64,000 nucleotides of DNA from Gautieria morchelliformis (lineage: Eukaryota; Basidiomycota; Agaricomycetes; Gomphales; Gomphaceae): positions 248,001 to 312,000 of the forward strand of contig WHVA01000031.1 of NCBI GenBank assembly GCA_015179125.1. The letters run 5' to 3'. Positions within the stretch are counted from its first letter, which is position 1. Every line of letters starts with the position of its first letter. Position numbers and translations under genes: made by a program. The notes beneath the pieces were generated by a model that saw nothing but the letters and a program-made list of their open reading frames with translations, was not told where the DNA came from and made no database searches. Shown one piece after another: positions 41,169 through 53,600 of this stretch.

Positions 41169-43213
41169 TCACCCCCCTCTAGCGTGCTGCGTCCTCGAAG
41201 CACGGGACACGAGGGATTGAAATGCCAGCGAGCGGATTCGGCGAGGGGCACCGGGGTGGGTCCTATAGAACTCACGGAGTTTGTCTGGAGCGGAAACATC
41301 TTGCTCCGGGACCCACGAATTCTCCTCATACTCATACCCTTCCCATTTTACAAGGAATTGGAGTCGTCCTCGCACAAACCGGCTGTACAGGATCCGTTCC
41401 ACCACATAGTGCTCTTCCCCATCTACAATTTTGGGCAGAGGTGGCGGACGAGCCATTCGACCTGGAATGGGGTCCTCAAGCGTAGGGAGTAACTTCACCA
41501 CGTTGAAGACAGGGTGGAGGCGGGACATGGACATCGGAAGTCGGAGGCGGTATGCATTCCATCCAACCCTCCGCATCACTGTGAAGCGCCCAAGGTAGCG
41601 GTGGGCAAGCTTCTGCAAAGGGCGCGTGGTGGGGATGTCACTTGCATCTAGATACACCTTGTCTCCAACTTGGTACTCTGGGGCAGGAACCGGCGTTGGT
41701 TGTAGTACCTTGCCATGTCATCCTTGGCCTTCGCAAGGGCCGACTTGGCTTCCGAAAGGGTGGAGTCCATGTGGTCTCGGAACTCATTGACCATCTCGAG
41801 TCGGGACTCAGCCTGGCGTGGTTCAAAGCCCATCCACAGGTATCGTCCGGAGTCAAGCATGAAGGGAGTCTGTTGTGTGGCGGAATGTACATGGTTGTTG
41901 TATTGGAATTCCGCCAGTGGAAGTAACTCATCCCAGTCATCCTGCCTCTCATTGACAAAGAGGCGGAGATATTGCTCCAACTCCTGATTGACCTGTTCCG
42001 TCTGTCTGTCACCATGTGGATGGTACGCTGTGGTGGTAGCCAGCTTTATGCCGAGCAGGTGGTAGAGCTCCCGAGTCAGTTCCGCAACAAACTGCGGACC
42101 TCGGTCGGAAACAACTTGCTTCGGGAGCCCATGCAACTTCCAGACATGTGCAAGGAACAGGCAGGCCGCTCTGAGGGCTGTGATCGTCGTGTGCGTCGGA
42201 ATGAAGTGGGACACCTTGCTTACTGAATCCACGACGTTCATGATTGTGTCGTAGCCGTGAGACTCTGGGAGTTCAACGATGAAGTTGACACTGATGATGT
42301 CCCAGCGGGATTCGGGAGTCGGGAGCGGGACAAGTTCTCCGCCAGGCGGATGTCGTTGCGCTTTGGTTCGGAGACAAAGGTCACATGTCTTCACATACTG
42401 TCCAATGTAGCGGGACATCTGAGGCCACCAGGAGTTCCGAGCCACTAACTCCAGCGTCTTCCACCTGCCAGCATGCCCAGCGACCTGTGTGTCATGGTGC
42501 TGGGACACAATGCGGCGACGGAGGTCCACCCCACCTGGAACATAGCCCTTGCCTCTGAAGTGGAGCAGTCCATCACGTTCCGACCATTCCGCTGCCCGTA
42601 CAGACTGTGAATGCCCTTTCCGAAGTTCCTCCACCGCTTTCACCACTGACTCCTCCTTCTCTCCATTCCAATACTGCCTCCGGATGTCCCGGAGCATTTC
42701 TGCTTCTGCCCCAACTGCAGTGACTCCCTCTAGGGCGCAGATTGCAAACAGACTTGGGGGGAGCAGTGTCATATCCGTGTTGTCTCCACTTCTGCTTCCA
42801 TGATCCACACGGCAGGATAGGGCATCGGGCTTGCCCATGGTGCGGCCGGGGCGGTGGTGGAGCATGAAGTCGAACCGGGACAGGTGTAGGGACCACCGTG
42901 CTTGTCATCGGTTCAACTTCTTAGATGTGCGGAAATACTCGAGGTTCTTGTGGTCTGTCCAGATCTCAAACGGGCATAGAGCACCCTCGAGGAAGTGTCG
43001 CCACTCCTCCAGCGCTCGGATGATTGCCAGCATCTCCTTGTCATGGATCTCATAGTTCCGCTCGACCGGGCTAAGGCTTTTAGAGAAAAAGGCAATTGGA
43101 TGCCACCCCCCACCATCTTCCGATGACTGTTGTGACAAGACAGCTCCAGTAGCTGTGTCAGAAGAATCTGCCTCGACTCAATAAGGGCGAGAGTCGTCGG
43201 GAAATATCAGGAC
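41169..43213 (-). pseudogene. Chromovirus copy 1 pol: RNase H, integrase, chromodomain
   Basis: Minus strand. RNase H remnant: [18 protein letters not shown] and [27 protein letters not shown], then a TGA near 42905. The integrase has a zinc finger (HAGRWKTLE..TCDLCLRTKAQ), the core VNFIVELPESHGYD (first Asp replaced by Asn) with VVSDRGPQF, and AYHPHGDRQTEQVNQELE. A one-base deletion near 41655 shifts the frame before VGDKVYLDAS. The chromodomain (about 41270-41402) reads VERILYSRFVRGRLQFLVKW with GYEYEENSWVPE; in this family it directs integration to chromatin marks such as methylated H3. Confidence 0.85.
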
Positions 43214-44494
43214 TTTCGTGAAGTACCTCGCCCCGCAGAGTTGTGTGATTAGTTCGGAAATCAGTGGAATGGAGTACCGGTTCTTGATCGTGATCACATT
43301 CAAGGCCCGGTAGTCCCGCACAAGCCTGAGCGAGCCGTCCTTCTTCTTGGTGAAGAACACCGGAGATGCCATGGGTGACTTGGAGGGGCAGATCCTCCCT
43401 GTACGGAGGTTTTCCGCAAGGAATGCATCGAGCTCTACCTGCTCCTTGGGTGACAGTGGGTAGACCTTGCAGTTGGTGGGCTTTGACCCAGGCTCCAACT
43501 CGATGGCATGGTCCCACAGCTTTCGTGGAGGCAGGGCATCAAATGACTCCTTGGCAAAGACATCCTCGAACTCCCGCAGGTACTCCGGAATTTCCACCTT
43601 CGCTTTATCATGCTTCTTGGAGGCTTCAGCAAGGCGTTGCGAAATATTTCCGGTGGCGCGGATGTGTTCCGCTTCCGGTGGAAGGTTTACGTACAGCAAG
43701 CGCTCCCCCTCCGCCAGAGTCTCTTCCGGGCTGAGTCGGATGACATCTGAGTCGGAATCGGAATCGGAATTGGAAATGGGAGCCGGTTCAAATTCCGCTT
43801 CCGAGTCTTCTTCCACTAGCATTGGATGGGGGCCAGAACGACATGTCTGTATGAGCCGTTCAGTCTTCCGCTGCTCCTGGCGCTCCTTCCGCACTTCCGA
43901 CCGGAACATGTGACACTTGGCTGGGGACCAACTCATCAGCACCTTCCGAGTCTGCCAATTGATCTCCGGGTTGTGCTCCTGGAGCCAGGTAAACCCGAGG
44001 ATGATGTCTTGCTTCCCCAGGCTGGTCACTGCGAAGGAAGTGCGTTCTGTGTGCCCATCATAGCGGAGAATTGTGTCTACTATCTCCGTGATGGACCCTG
44101 CCTGATTTGGGCTTCCATCCACATTGAACACCGGCATTGCGCATTGCAACTTCCGCGTGGTCAGTCGGTTCCGTTCCACATAGTCCCGGTCTATAAGCTG
44201 ACCAGTGGCCCCGCAATCGACAAGGGCGGGTCCGGATTTGACTTCCGCTGTATCTGTCGTCTGGATCTCCACCTTAATGACTAGTGACTTGGGGCCAGGG
44301 GTGGAAGCAACAACATAGCGCTTCGGGAGGCGTCTCTCCCAAGGGCGGACGCGGGATGGATGGGGTGTCGGATTCGGTTTTTGTGTGACTTTATCCGGTG
44401 GGTCTGTATGAAGTGAGGGGAGCGGGGGCTTTTCATTCTCTACTTCAAGACAGGCAAACCGGTTATGTACAGGCAGCAGGGGCACACATCTCAC
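43214..44494 (-). pseudogene. Chromovirus copy 1 pol: protease and truncated RT
   Basis: The frame overlaps the end of gag in the -1 frame. Retropepsin motif ALVDCGATGQLIDRDYV (Cys in place of the usual Ser/Thr of DSGA/DTGA). The RT begins YPLSPKEQ, SPMASPVFF, KKDGSLRLVRDYRALN and stops at GARYFTK, where it is joined directly to the RNase H lead-in LIFPDDSRPY. About 590 bp containing the RT palm, including the YLDD catalytic box present in copy 2, are deleted at about 43213. A TGA follows (CGA in copy 2). Confidence 0.85.
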
Positions 44495-45863
44495 CCGCTG
44501 CGTGTCACAAAATCCGACGCATCTTCCGCTCCCGATGCACCGTGTTCCGCATTTTCGGAAATTACTTCCACAGTGGGCACTCCGCTTATGTCTGCGAGTG
44601 CAAGGAACTCTGGAAGGAGCTCGAGTTTGTCCTCCATGGTCATAAGCCGGATGTCAAAGGCTTGGGGGCACACGCGAGCATAGTGACCTGGTTGTCGGCA
44701 TCGGAAGCAGGTGATAGTTCCGTGGCCTTTTCCACGCATGCGGTCAACATCCATCCGGGCAGGGCCACTCTTCGAAGGAGGAGAGCTATGGTTCCTAATA
44801 GGAGCAGGCGGAGCAACCGTCGGAAATATTTTCCATGTGGGAGTGAATGCACTTCCGAGTTTTGGCATAGGTGGAGTAGGACGAGTGGAACTGCGTGTCA
44901 TGTTCCGGTTTGTCTCCACGAAGGCCTCATTTGCTTCCCTGTTCCGGGACACCCTCTGCGCAGCTTGGTACCACCCTTCTGGGTCATCAAAATCCGGAGC
45001 TCCATCCCCAAGCAGTGCAACTTGGTTCTGGAGTGTCGGATCAAGTCCTCGTCGGAATGTGATGACTATCGTCTTGTTGTCGTCATACTCCGCAAGGTCA
45101 ATGAGCTCCTGAAGCGATCGATGTAGTCATCGACCGGATCCTTGGCCTGGTACCAGCTTGTCCCCTTGAGCTTCGTAAGGGCTGTGAGCTGCTCATTTTT
45201 CGGGCAGAACTGGTCGGAAAATGTTTTCTCGAAGGCGTCCCAGTCCCGGAAGTAGTTCCCCTTGCCCTTCGCTTCATGTCAGATCACCTTGTTTGAAAAA
45301 CGGGCTGCGTGGTCCGACTTGAAAAAGGACAATGCCCAGTGGATTCGAGCCTGGTTGTTCAGAAATAAGTCTCCGACAATTGCGAAGTAGATGCTGCATG
45401 TGTTGAAGAATGCGCATCCCTTCTCCCGATCTCCATCAAAGTCCGCCGGAGTTGCGGGTTTGACCTTTGCCAACTTCGCGGACATCCTCTCTTCCGCTGC
45501 TTCCGCTTTTCTGAAATCTGGATCATCCAGCATTTCATTTCCACCACTTTGTGGAATATCTAACTTAGCCAAAATCGCTTGTAAGGTTGCTTCAATCGCA
45601 TCGGTCTTCATCCGGTTCCGCGTCAATTCCTCCTCCATATTCCGAAGATGATCGTCGGGATCCATGTCGGAAGGAGAAATATGGGACGGGATTTCCAGGG
45701 TTGGGAGCTCGACGTAAGAAGAGGGGCTGTCGTACGCTGTGTGTGCGGAAGAGGTCACGATCTCCGAGTCGCTGTCTCCGATTCCGAACGCACCTATGGC
45801 GAATGCAACGCGCACTATGACCGCCGGTCCTCTAGGGGAGAGACTTTTCTGCTGTAAGGGCAA
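44491..45863 (-). pseudogene. Chromovirus copy 1 gag, with internal TGA
   Basis: The first in-frame ATG reads MDPDDHLRN. The frame runs through the capsid core (ADFDGDREKGCAFFNTC, HWALSFFKSDHAARF) to a TGA at 45279-45281. It resumes in the same frame as HEAKGKGNYFRDWDAFE, RRGLDPTLQNQ, and a CFRCRQPGHYARVC zinc knuckle, ending at 44491. The TGA replaces what is probably a Trp codon and occurs at the same place in copy 2. Confidence 0.82.
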
Positions 45864-46238
45864 CCCTGGCTGGTTGTGGAGATCACACTACCACACAACT
45901 GACAAGGGGAAATCCAAAGTCTGTATAAATGAACAGAGTATACAAGAGAGGGGATTCTCACCTGACAAGGGGAAATCCAAAGAGAAAAGTCTAAGGACCC
46001 CCAATGTCAGCGAGCCCGTATTATACTACGCTGCGCAGCCAGGGACAACACTTGGCACCCGCCATCAACCCTGCATCCTCCTGACCTCCGTGACCCTTGA
46101 TCCTTGATCGACCCTTGATGCCACCCATTATGCGAGTCGCTTGATTTCCGACACTGTTCCGAGAGTGGAAGTCGGAAATGGAGTCGGAACTGGGTGTGGT
46201 GTCGGAACTGGAAATGGAAAACAGGGTGTCCCCTGACA
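45853..46238 (-). repeat. 5' LTR of chromovirus copy 1
   Basis: 386 bp, shorter than the 3' LTR because of an internal deletion in the GTCGGAA-rich part; it also carries a short duplicated GACAAGGGGAAATCC piece. The outer end is TGTCAGGGG on the minus strand. Confidence 0.85.
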
Positions 46239-46696
46239 CTTGCCATTTGCACTCCAATACCCAAGAGAGTCGATCAGTTGATTTTCCTGGTTAATATCTT
46301 TCACAAGTCAATTCCTGTTACTTGTAAAAGTTGCTTTAGATTCTATTCTTTGCCTCTCGTTTTATTGCTGTGTGCTGGTAGATTATCAGAGCAGTCCATT
46401 TATAAACTCGCCTGCTAAGTACATTCCTTTATATTTTGGAATATGCTTGGACCCCGATAGTGTCCTTGAACCTACAGTCTTTTAGTTTATTGTTCAGTGC
46501 TGCTAAGCAACACATTGCCTTCCATCCATATTAACTTGAACTAGTTTTTACGCGGATTGCAACCAAGGTACAAATAGTAAATTATTTCCGCAGTTGTGCT
46601 GCAGCATTGTTTAATATTCTTTGAGTCCCGTAAATGACACGTTCTGATAGATTGAAGTGTTAGCAATAACACCAACGTCTTGAAGGGTTCCAAAAC
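46239..46696 (+). mobile_element. Right part of retroelement leader/LTR, copy 2
   Basis: Continues the match to copy 1 (6230-6683) from CTTGCCATTTGCACTCC to TTCCAAAACA. It contains TGGTAGATTATCAGAGCAG, resembling a tRNA-complementary primer-binding site. Confidence 0.65.
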
Positions 46697-46729
46697 ATCG
46701 GCAGTGATCATATCATGTTTTTCATAGCC

Positions 46730-46865
46730 CATGTCTGGAGACTCCATTTATCTCTCGTTCTGCTTCCTCCTGCTGCGCTTCAGATAAGAAAACAGGATCT
46801 TTATAGAATATTTGACGTGGTGGAAGGCGAAGATGTACACTATGAGCCATCATAAATATCATCAG
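46730..46865 (-). pseudogene. Unidentified 3' exon fragment
   Basis: Minus-strand frame reading LRLPPRQIFYKDPVFLSE, AQQEEAEREINGVS and ending in TGA near 46734. Upstream it is cut by the LTR-A at 46866. The composition is protein-like and the end is clean, but the family is not known. Confidence 0.3.
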
Positions 46866-48128
46866 TGTCATGACACATTTATTTCCTATACTCAGTCGCT
46901 CTGTCCCCCCATGCCGCACTCCACCTCCATGTTCACTCCGATCGCCCTTCGCCGGGTTCGGCGACCGATCTTTGCTATTCGCACCATTCACCATAGCTAC
47001 GCCATCAAGGCGCGATTGACGTCCTTGGACCGGCTTTGTGGTTCATCACTGGCCCTATCACCTCCTCTGCTCAACCCCTTTCGATGTTGTTCCTATGATC
47101 GGGTTGTCACGACCCGTGTACTTCCTGCACCTAGTTATCCCCGTTTCCCCTTTCACCACTCCTCCTCCGTGTTCGCTTGGCTTCACCCCTCACTTCGGCC
47201 ACTCCTCCCCTATGTCCTCCCTGTTCGCCCTTCATCACAATGCGCAGTCATGATATGGAATAGATGGAATAAACATACAATAGAGTGAGGGAGGAGTGCG
47301 AACATGAAACGACGGAGAGTAAAGATGGCGAAAGCATTTATGTACGAAACCATGTCTTGGGACCTGCCTACATGCTGCCCTCCATGGACTCTTCGTCTAC
47401 TGGGTTGATCCCACACGACCTACGGGTGGGACATCCCGCGAACGCATCCTGGCCATATAAACACCCAAAGGGGTTGGATCAAGAAGCTGATGGGGCCAGT
47501 GACAAGCCATCATACCGGGTAGGGGACATCGATAGTGTTTGATGGCATGCCTGCTGGCAAATGATGCGAGCAGCGAATAGCTGTTCGGTGACAACCCTAA
47601 CTCACGACGGCTTCTTTCCTATTCGCTGATACCTTATGAGCATTTGATATAAGTAGTTTGCACTCGCATGTACATTCCCCAGTTCAATTATCATACATCG
47701 TCCATCTTGTGCAAACTTGACCTCGCTGTGATCATCGTCTTGAGCCTTCTCCTGTAGATTCCTATCTTCGACCAGAAGAGGACTTAGGCATCACTGGTGA
47801 GTTCTCATACTTCATCTTTGTTACCTTAGCCTTCGAACTATTTTCTGTGCTGTCAGCGAAGGGCTCTGAAGGAGCGCCTTCACCGGCGAAGGGATTGTCA
47901 TCGCTTAGGCAACCCTTCCATGACACCTTGCACAGTACATCGTCAAGTGCCATGGGCTATTTTGCTACAACTGTAGATAGGGCGAGCTCCGTTCAGGCAG
48001 CCCTCTTATCTTGTGAACATTTGTTGGTTCACCTATTCGCCGAACGGCATACTTATTTGCACAAGTTATTCGGGCATTCGCTGTGTTCACTAATACACGA
48101 TATTAATGCCTAAAAACCAATCTTGACA
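46866..48128 (+). mobile_element. LTR-A copy
   Basis: 1263 bp from TGTCATGACAC to AATCTTGACA. Flanks ATCAG and GCATA do not match, so no TSD is seen. It is nearly full length compared with 20272-21540. Confidence 0.8.
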
Positions 48129-49019
48129 GCATATTGTGCTCGATATTTGTACTGTGAGGGCTCTGAAAAGTGCATTTGACGCTTGCAAAGAGGGTATTTG
48201 GGTGCTTCTTCCCAGACTTTTTCTCACCAACACTCCAGACTGACCAGCATCGTGAAGACCCTGTCTGGCAGCTCATCTCACTAATAACCTGGGTCGTGGT
48301 ATGGGAAGGCAGTCTTGCCTTGCATAATTCACGTAATGCAAAAGAACCATCGCAAGGCAAGACTCAGGATGTCCAAGCGAAAATGGAGTCGATGGTGGTT
48401 GATTGAGACGATTTATTTGGTGGCGAATTATGTATGTATGATGCCGGGTTGTCATATAATCAACATAGTACACTGAGAATGCCCTCCACACAGCACCTGC
48501 TCCAGATGCCTTTGCATACAGCGCCCCACCATCATTGATCCATATTATCCACCCCTACGCTTTGGACAACCTCATTGGCACAATCTCTAATCTAAACTCA
48601 TTCTGTGCATATTTGGACACACTTTTGCCATCCAAATTAAAGGCTGGCATCGCAAAAGAGGTGGCTCTGGATCTTCTTGACTGCTCAAGCTTGAATCTGC
48701 GCTGAAGAATATTAGTCAACTTGATGAGTTTACAATGCTTAGGCTCGACCACATGACGATCTGGGTCCGCAACGTTGAGTGGGTTGTGGAGGACGCACAC
48801 GCGAACTTCGCTGCAGGCAGCATGATGCCGCTGCAACCCCTCCCGCCATGTGTTCCGCATAGCGCACACATGCAGTTAACTCCTGATCCTGCCTAGCCAG
48901 CCACAACCAGCAGTGAAAATCACATGCTTTCTAAGCATGCTGTGAATTGCCACTATTTTCAGGTACCTGAGACAGCGGTCATAATTTGTGAAATGTGTGT
49001 GTCGGGTGCCTCAAAATGA
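48129..49019. other. No gene called
   Basis: Frames such as 48555-48869 (minus) show no recognised domain. Some parts have protein-like composition but no splice structure could be supported. Confidence 0.35.
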
Positions 49020-49259
49020 CTCAGCTCCACTCGCTTTTTCCATTTCCTCCCATGTACTTCTCACTTACATATTTCAAGCTTCTCTCACTTCACTTGCAAA
49101 TCAGCACTTCTCTCACTTCGCTTGTGAATCAACACTTACTCAGCTCCACTCGCTTCTTCCATTTCCTCCCACGTACGTCTCGCTTACATATTTCAAGCTT
49201 CTCTCACTTCGCTTGCGAATCAGCACATCTCTCACTTCGCTTGTGAATCAACACTTCTC
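49020..49259. repeat. Direct duplication of about 120 bp upstream of the DUF6698 gene
   Basis: Two adjacent copies starting CAGCTCCACTCGCTT at about 49022 and 49141, with few differences. Within each copy TCTCACTTCGCTTG(T/C)GAATCA is itself repeated twice. The duplication ends about 35 bp before the TATA box of the gene. Confidence 0.8.
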
Positions 49260-49293
49260 TCAGCTTCTCTTTTGGTGTGCAACACTTCTAAGA

Positions 49294-49300
49294 TATAAAA
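49294..49300 (+). promoter_or_regulatory. TATA box of the DUF6698 gene
   Basis: TATAAAA lies 70 bp before the ATG at 49370, a plausible distance for a fungal core promoter. Confidence 0.5.
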
Positions 49301-49903
49301 GTCTGACTGTTCATCTATAGAATCCCATCCCCATTCATTCTATCATTCCATTTAACCCTTGTGGCGACGATGCCTGCATCCAATACCAGCGCCGTTGAGG
49401 ACTCCCAGTTGGGCACGACAGGCCAAAAATGCACTCATGAGCCCGAGCCCCTCACCGCGTCCAGTCGATCCAAGCAGTAAGCATGCTTTACTGTAACATT
49501 TCGTGTACGCTTTAACTTGTGACTGATTTGTCATTGTATGCATAGACAAAAGCAGGATCTGCTTATAATTGAAGCGCGGCACGTTGGTTGCGCCATGGAT
49601 GCATTCTTGAATTCAGGTATGGTATTTAACTTTGGTTTGGAGAACATGGTCGCTCTGGCCTAGACAACGCTAGGCAACCTTGAAATTGAAGGAATCACCA
49701 ATGAGTAAGTGGCTTTCAATGTCCTCCAGACTAGTGGTACTCGTTATGTTATAAAACACTGCAGGCATATCCATTGGCTTAGAATCTATAAGCATCTCTG
49801 CGCGGTGATAGGGCACTTTGAGGCGCGCATCATTGATGTTGAGGCACGTACTTTCTGTGAGCATGAGAAGTTGGTATGTACCATTCATATTACAACTCTA
49901 TGT

Positions 49904-50641
49904 TGTTGAAAGTATTGAAAAACACAATATTAACATATTAATTACAACAAACACGAGCTCACATCACAACTGACACATCGATAATCCCTCTCTGAGAATA
50001 CACATTACGGCACTCATACCCGAGACCGTCGGACCATAATATGCCCACTCGACCCAACCCGATCACAGTCCCCGACTCCCCCAACGTCACAAGGACACAT
50101 AACACATGTTACCATGACCTATAACACCCAAGGAACCCTATCCAAGACCACCAAGCCCATCCCGAATCACGCGCATTCCATCAGTCACGTGACCCAATCA
50201 AGGGACGCAACTTGTCGAGCCGACCCTGCCTATACCCAGACTATGCCCCCTATCCATCACCAAACATCTGTTTCCTCATCCTGTTTTACGCTCCATCTCC
50301 AAGCCCAACTTATATAGCGCGCGTCGACACTCCTATTGTTGTCCATGCGCCGCTCACCCCATTCCATCAGTCCCTTAGCATTGCACCGCTAATTCCTTAA
50401 CCGCCAAGCACCATCAATAACTAATAAATACATAGCTCCATGTACAATTAACTAGCAGTGAAATCACACTTTGTCTCGCCCCTCACACAGTAGTAGAACT
50501 TCCAGTCAACATAATTCATAAGACACACACATTTATTGCGTGTGCAGATATTCCTGTCAACTTCAAGCCTTACTCGATTTATCTCATAATTGAGAGATTA
50601 AATCATATTGTCTTAAATAATATTCCTAGCACTAAACAACA
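49904..50641 (+). repeat. 5' LTR of the copia element
   Basis: 738 bp, TGTTGAAAG..AAACAACA. By eye it differs from the 3' LTR at roughly 2-3 percent of positions (for example CTGAGAATAC against CTGAGCATAC). Confidence 0.92.
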
Positions 50642-50668
50642 GATTAAGAGTCTCAGACTCTACTCACA

Positions 50669-53600
50669 ATGGCACAGGCACCCACAACCACCCAATCACC
50701 ACCAAAACATGACGTACACAAATTCCGAGACAAAACCGAAACTCAACAAGAATAACTGGATTTCATGGAAGAGGGAACTACTGGCAACAGCAAGGGACAG
50801 AGGACTACAAAGCGATCGAAGGAATTTTTGTGGGATATTTTGACAACTCCAAATCTTACAAGGTGTGGATACCACGAACTCAGACACTGATGAAGTCTAG
50901 AGATGTAGTATTCGACGAACTAAAACACGTCGAACACACTACTCTACATGTGGAAGAGGATGTCGACGATCCCTACCTATGGGTACTCGACGGAAAGCTA
51001 CCATCATTTTCCACACCATCACAATCCAGAAATGATCCAGCAGGAGACAACGACGACAATAACATCCCACCACTCATCGATCTAAGCCCGGAGGAAGAGG
51101 AGGAGATTGAAGCGGAAGAGGTCGAGGGGATTGTGACGAAACAACGAGAGGAGGAGGAAAGAACAGAAACAGAAAACAATGAGAGGGAAAAATCATCAGA
51201 ACAGTCAGAGGGGGACACAGGAAGAGAAGGAAGTGAGGAAACGGCACCGAAGGACTTCTTGAAGGGACCATGGATGAATCCATCAAACACTGATTATGGG
51301 AAGGGAAAGCGACACACAGCATTATTCACAGAGGTAGCAGCGATGGCACGAGGAAGAATGACACTTGAAGAAACGGAGACAGCATTTGTAGTATTGGCAG
51401 AGGATGAACCGGCGAGTTACAGAGAGGCGATGAAGTCGAGGGACGCAGAGAAGTGGAGGAAGGCATGTCAGGACGAATACGACCTACTGATGGAATACAA
51501 AACATGGGAACTAACCAAAAGGCCAGAAGGGACAAATGTCGTAGCGAGCAGATGGACGTTCAGAGTAAAGAGGGACAACCTAGGAGAGGTGGATAAGTTC
51601 AAGGTGAGATTCATTGCACAGGGATACTCACAAGTCCCAGGAGTCGACTTCCAAGAAACATATTCCCCCACCATTCGACTCACCTCAATTCGACTTATCC
51701 TCGCTCTCGCAACCAAATACAATCTAGAATTACGACACATCGACGTGAAGGGAGCTTACCTGAACGGAAAGCTTGACGACACCGTATACATGCGACAGCC
51801 GGAGGGATTCGTCAAGCAGGTGTCACGACCGGTTTATTTCTCCTACCGTGCTACCTCTATGTTCCCCCTCGTCACTCCCTAGCATCTTCGCCAGAGTTTG
51901 CCGCACCTACCGACCACTTCCCCTCTACGTCCATTCTACCCGCTGTTCGCCCCATTCTCCGAACCGCTATTCGCTGCTTGCACATTTCGTCAGCAGGCAC
52001 GCCATCGAATATGATCAATACCATTCACCCGGCATGATGGTTCATCATTAACCCCATCATCTTCTTAATCCAACCCCATTGGGTGTTCGTATGGGTGTGA
52101 TCGCAGGACATCTCTTCCATAGGCCGTGCGGGATCAACCCAGTAAACGAAGAGCCCGTGCAGGGTAGCATATATGCGGTCCCAAGACATGGTTTTGTCCA
52201 TAAGTGCCTTCGCTCCCTTTATTCTCCGTCATTTCATGTTCGCATTCTCCCCTCACTCTATTGTATGTTTATTCCATCTACCTAGTATCATGACCGCGCA
52301 CCCCTATCCAACCCTGACTCACAACGGCCTCTTTCCTATTCGCTGATACCTTACGAGCATTCGATATAAGTAGTTTACATTCGCGTGTATATTCCCCAGT
52401 TCAATTATCATACGTCGTTCATCTTGTGCAGCTTTGACCTCGCCGTGGTCATCATCTTAAGCCTTCTCTTGGAGATTTCCATCTCCGACTAGTAGAGGAC
52501 TTAGGCATCACTGGTGAGTTCTCATACTTCATCTTCGTTACCTTAGCCTTCGAACCATTTTCTGTGCTGTTGGCGAAGGGCTCCGAAGGAGCACCTTCGC
52601 CAGCAAAGGGATTGTCGAGACTTAGACAGCCCTTCCGTGAGACCTTGCACGTTACATCGTCAAGAGTCACGGGCCATTTCGCTACGACTGTAGATAGGGT
52701 GAGCCCCGTTTAGGCAAACCCTCTTTCCTTGTGAACATTCATTGGTTCACCTATTCGCCGAACGGCATACTTATTCGCACAAGTTATTCGGGCATTCGCT
52801 GTGTTCACTAATACACAATATTAACGCCTGAAAACCAATCTTGACAGCAGGGAGAAGAAAATTTGGTCTGCAAATTGAATAAAGGAATATATGGACTCAA
52901 ACAATTGGGGAGAGTATGGCATGGGACGCTGAGAGAACAGATGGAGAAATTGGGATTCAAAGCAGGAGAGCAGATAGGACGATATTCCTCAGATTTGGGG
53001 AAGGAGGCAACATCGAGATTGCAGGATGGTATGTGGACGATGGACTCCTTGCATCAAATTCGTTGACTGCAATGGAGAGGATGATCAGAGACATTAGGGG
53101 GAGCTTTGACATACAGGACTTGGGAGATCCAACATGACTACTCGGTATCCAGATCGCCAGGAATCGAGAACACGGCACCATACATATCTCCCAACCAGCA
53201 TTCATTAACACCATCGCCAAACGATTCGAAATAACATCCGGACGTGTGAATTCCCCAATGGACCCAAACATCGAACTACGAGTCTCCACCTCCACATCAG
53301 AAATCATCGACTACGCATACACATTGATAATCGGGAGCTTGAACTACTGTGCAGTGACAACTCCACCAGACATAGCCTACGTGGTCAATAGATGCGCACA
53401 GTTATCATCTAAGCCCAACATCACTCACTGGGAAGCAGCCAAGAGAATCCTACGATACCTATTGAACACCAAAGAGTACAGTATAACATACCTCAGGGAA
53501 GGGGACGGGGCCATGGGATTTGCACATAACCTGGCAGGATACACGGATGCAGACTTCACAGGGGATAAAGATGACAGGAGGTCAACTACTGGATGGGTAT

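Larger units (their letters stand above)
40704..46238 (-). mobile_element. Chromovirus (Ty3/gypsy with chromodomain), copy 1
   Basis: 5535 bp between TSDs CTTGC (40699-40703 and 46239-46243). LTR ends are TGTAAGGG..CTGACA on the plus strand. On the minus strand the order is gag, protease, RT, RNase H, integrase, chromodomain, which defines a chromovirus. Most of the RT core is deleted and there are several stops, so the copy is dead. Copy 2 lies at 55553-62757 in opposite orientation. Confidence 0.9.

Noticed and set aside
41222..43913. Plus-strand ORFs antisense to chromovirus copy 1 (for example 42257-42448, 43467-43913)
   Set aside because: Shadows of the minus-strand pol frames; they do not match any domain.
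46007..46264. Ser/Thr-rich ORFs (SISSSDTTPSSDS) in the chromovirus LTRs
   Set aside because: Translations of the GTTCCGA/CTTCCG word repeats of the LTR; present in every LTR copy in several frames.
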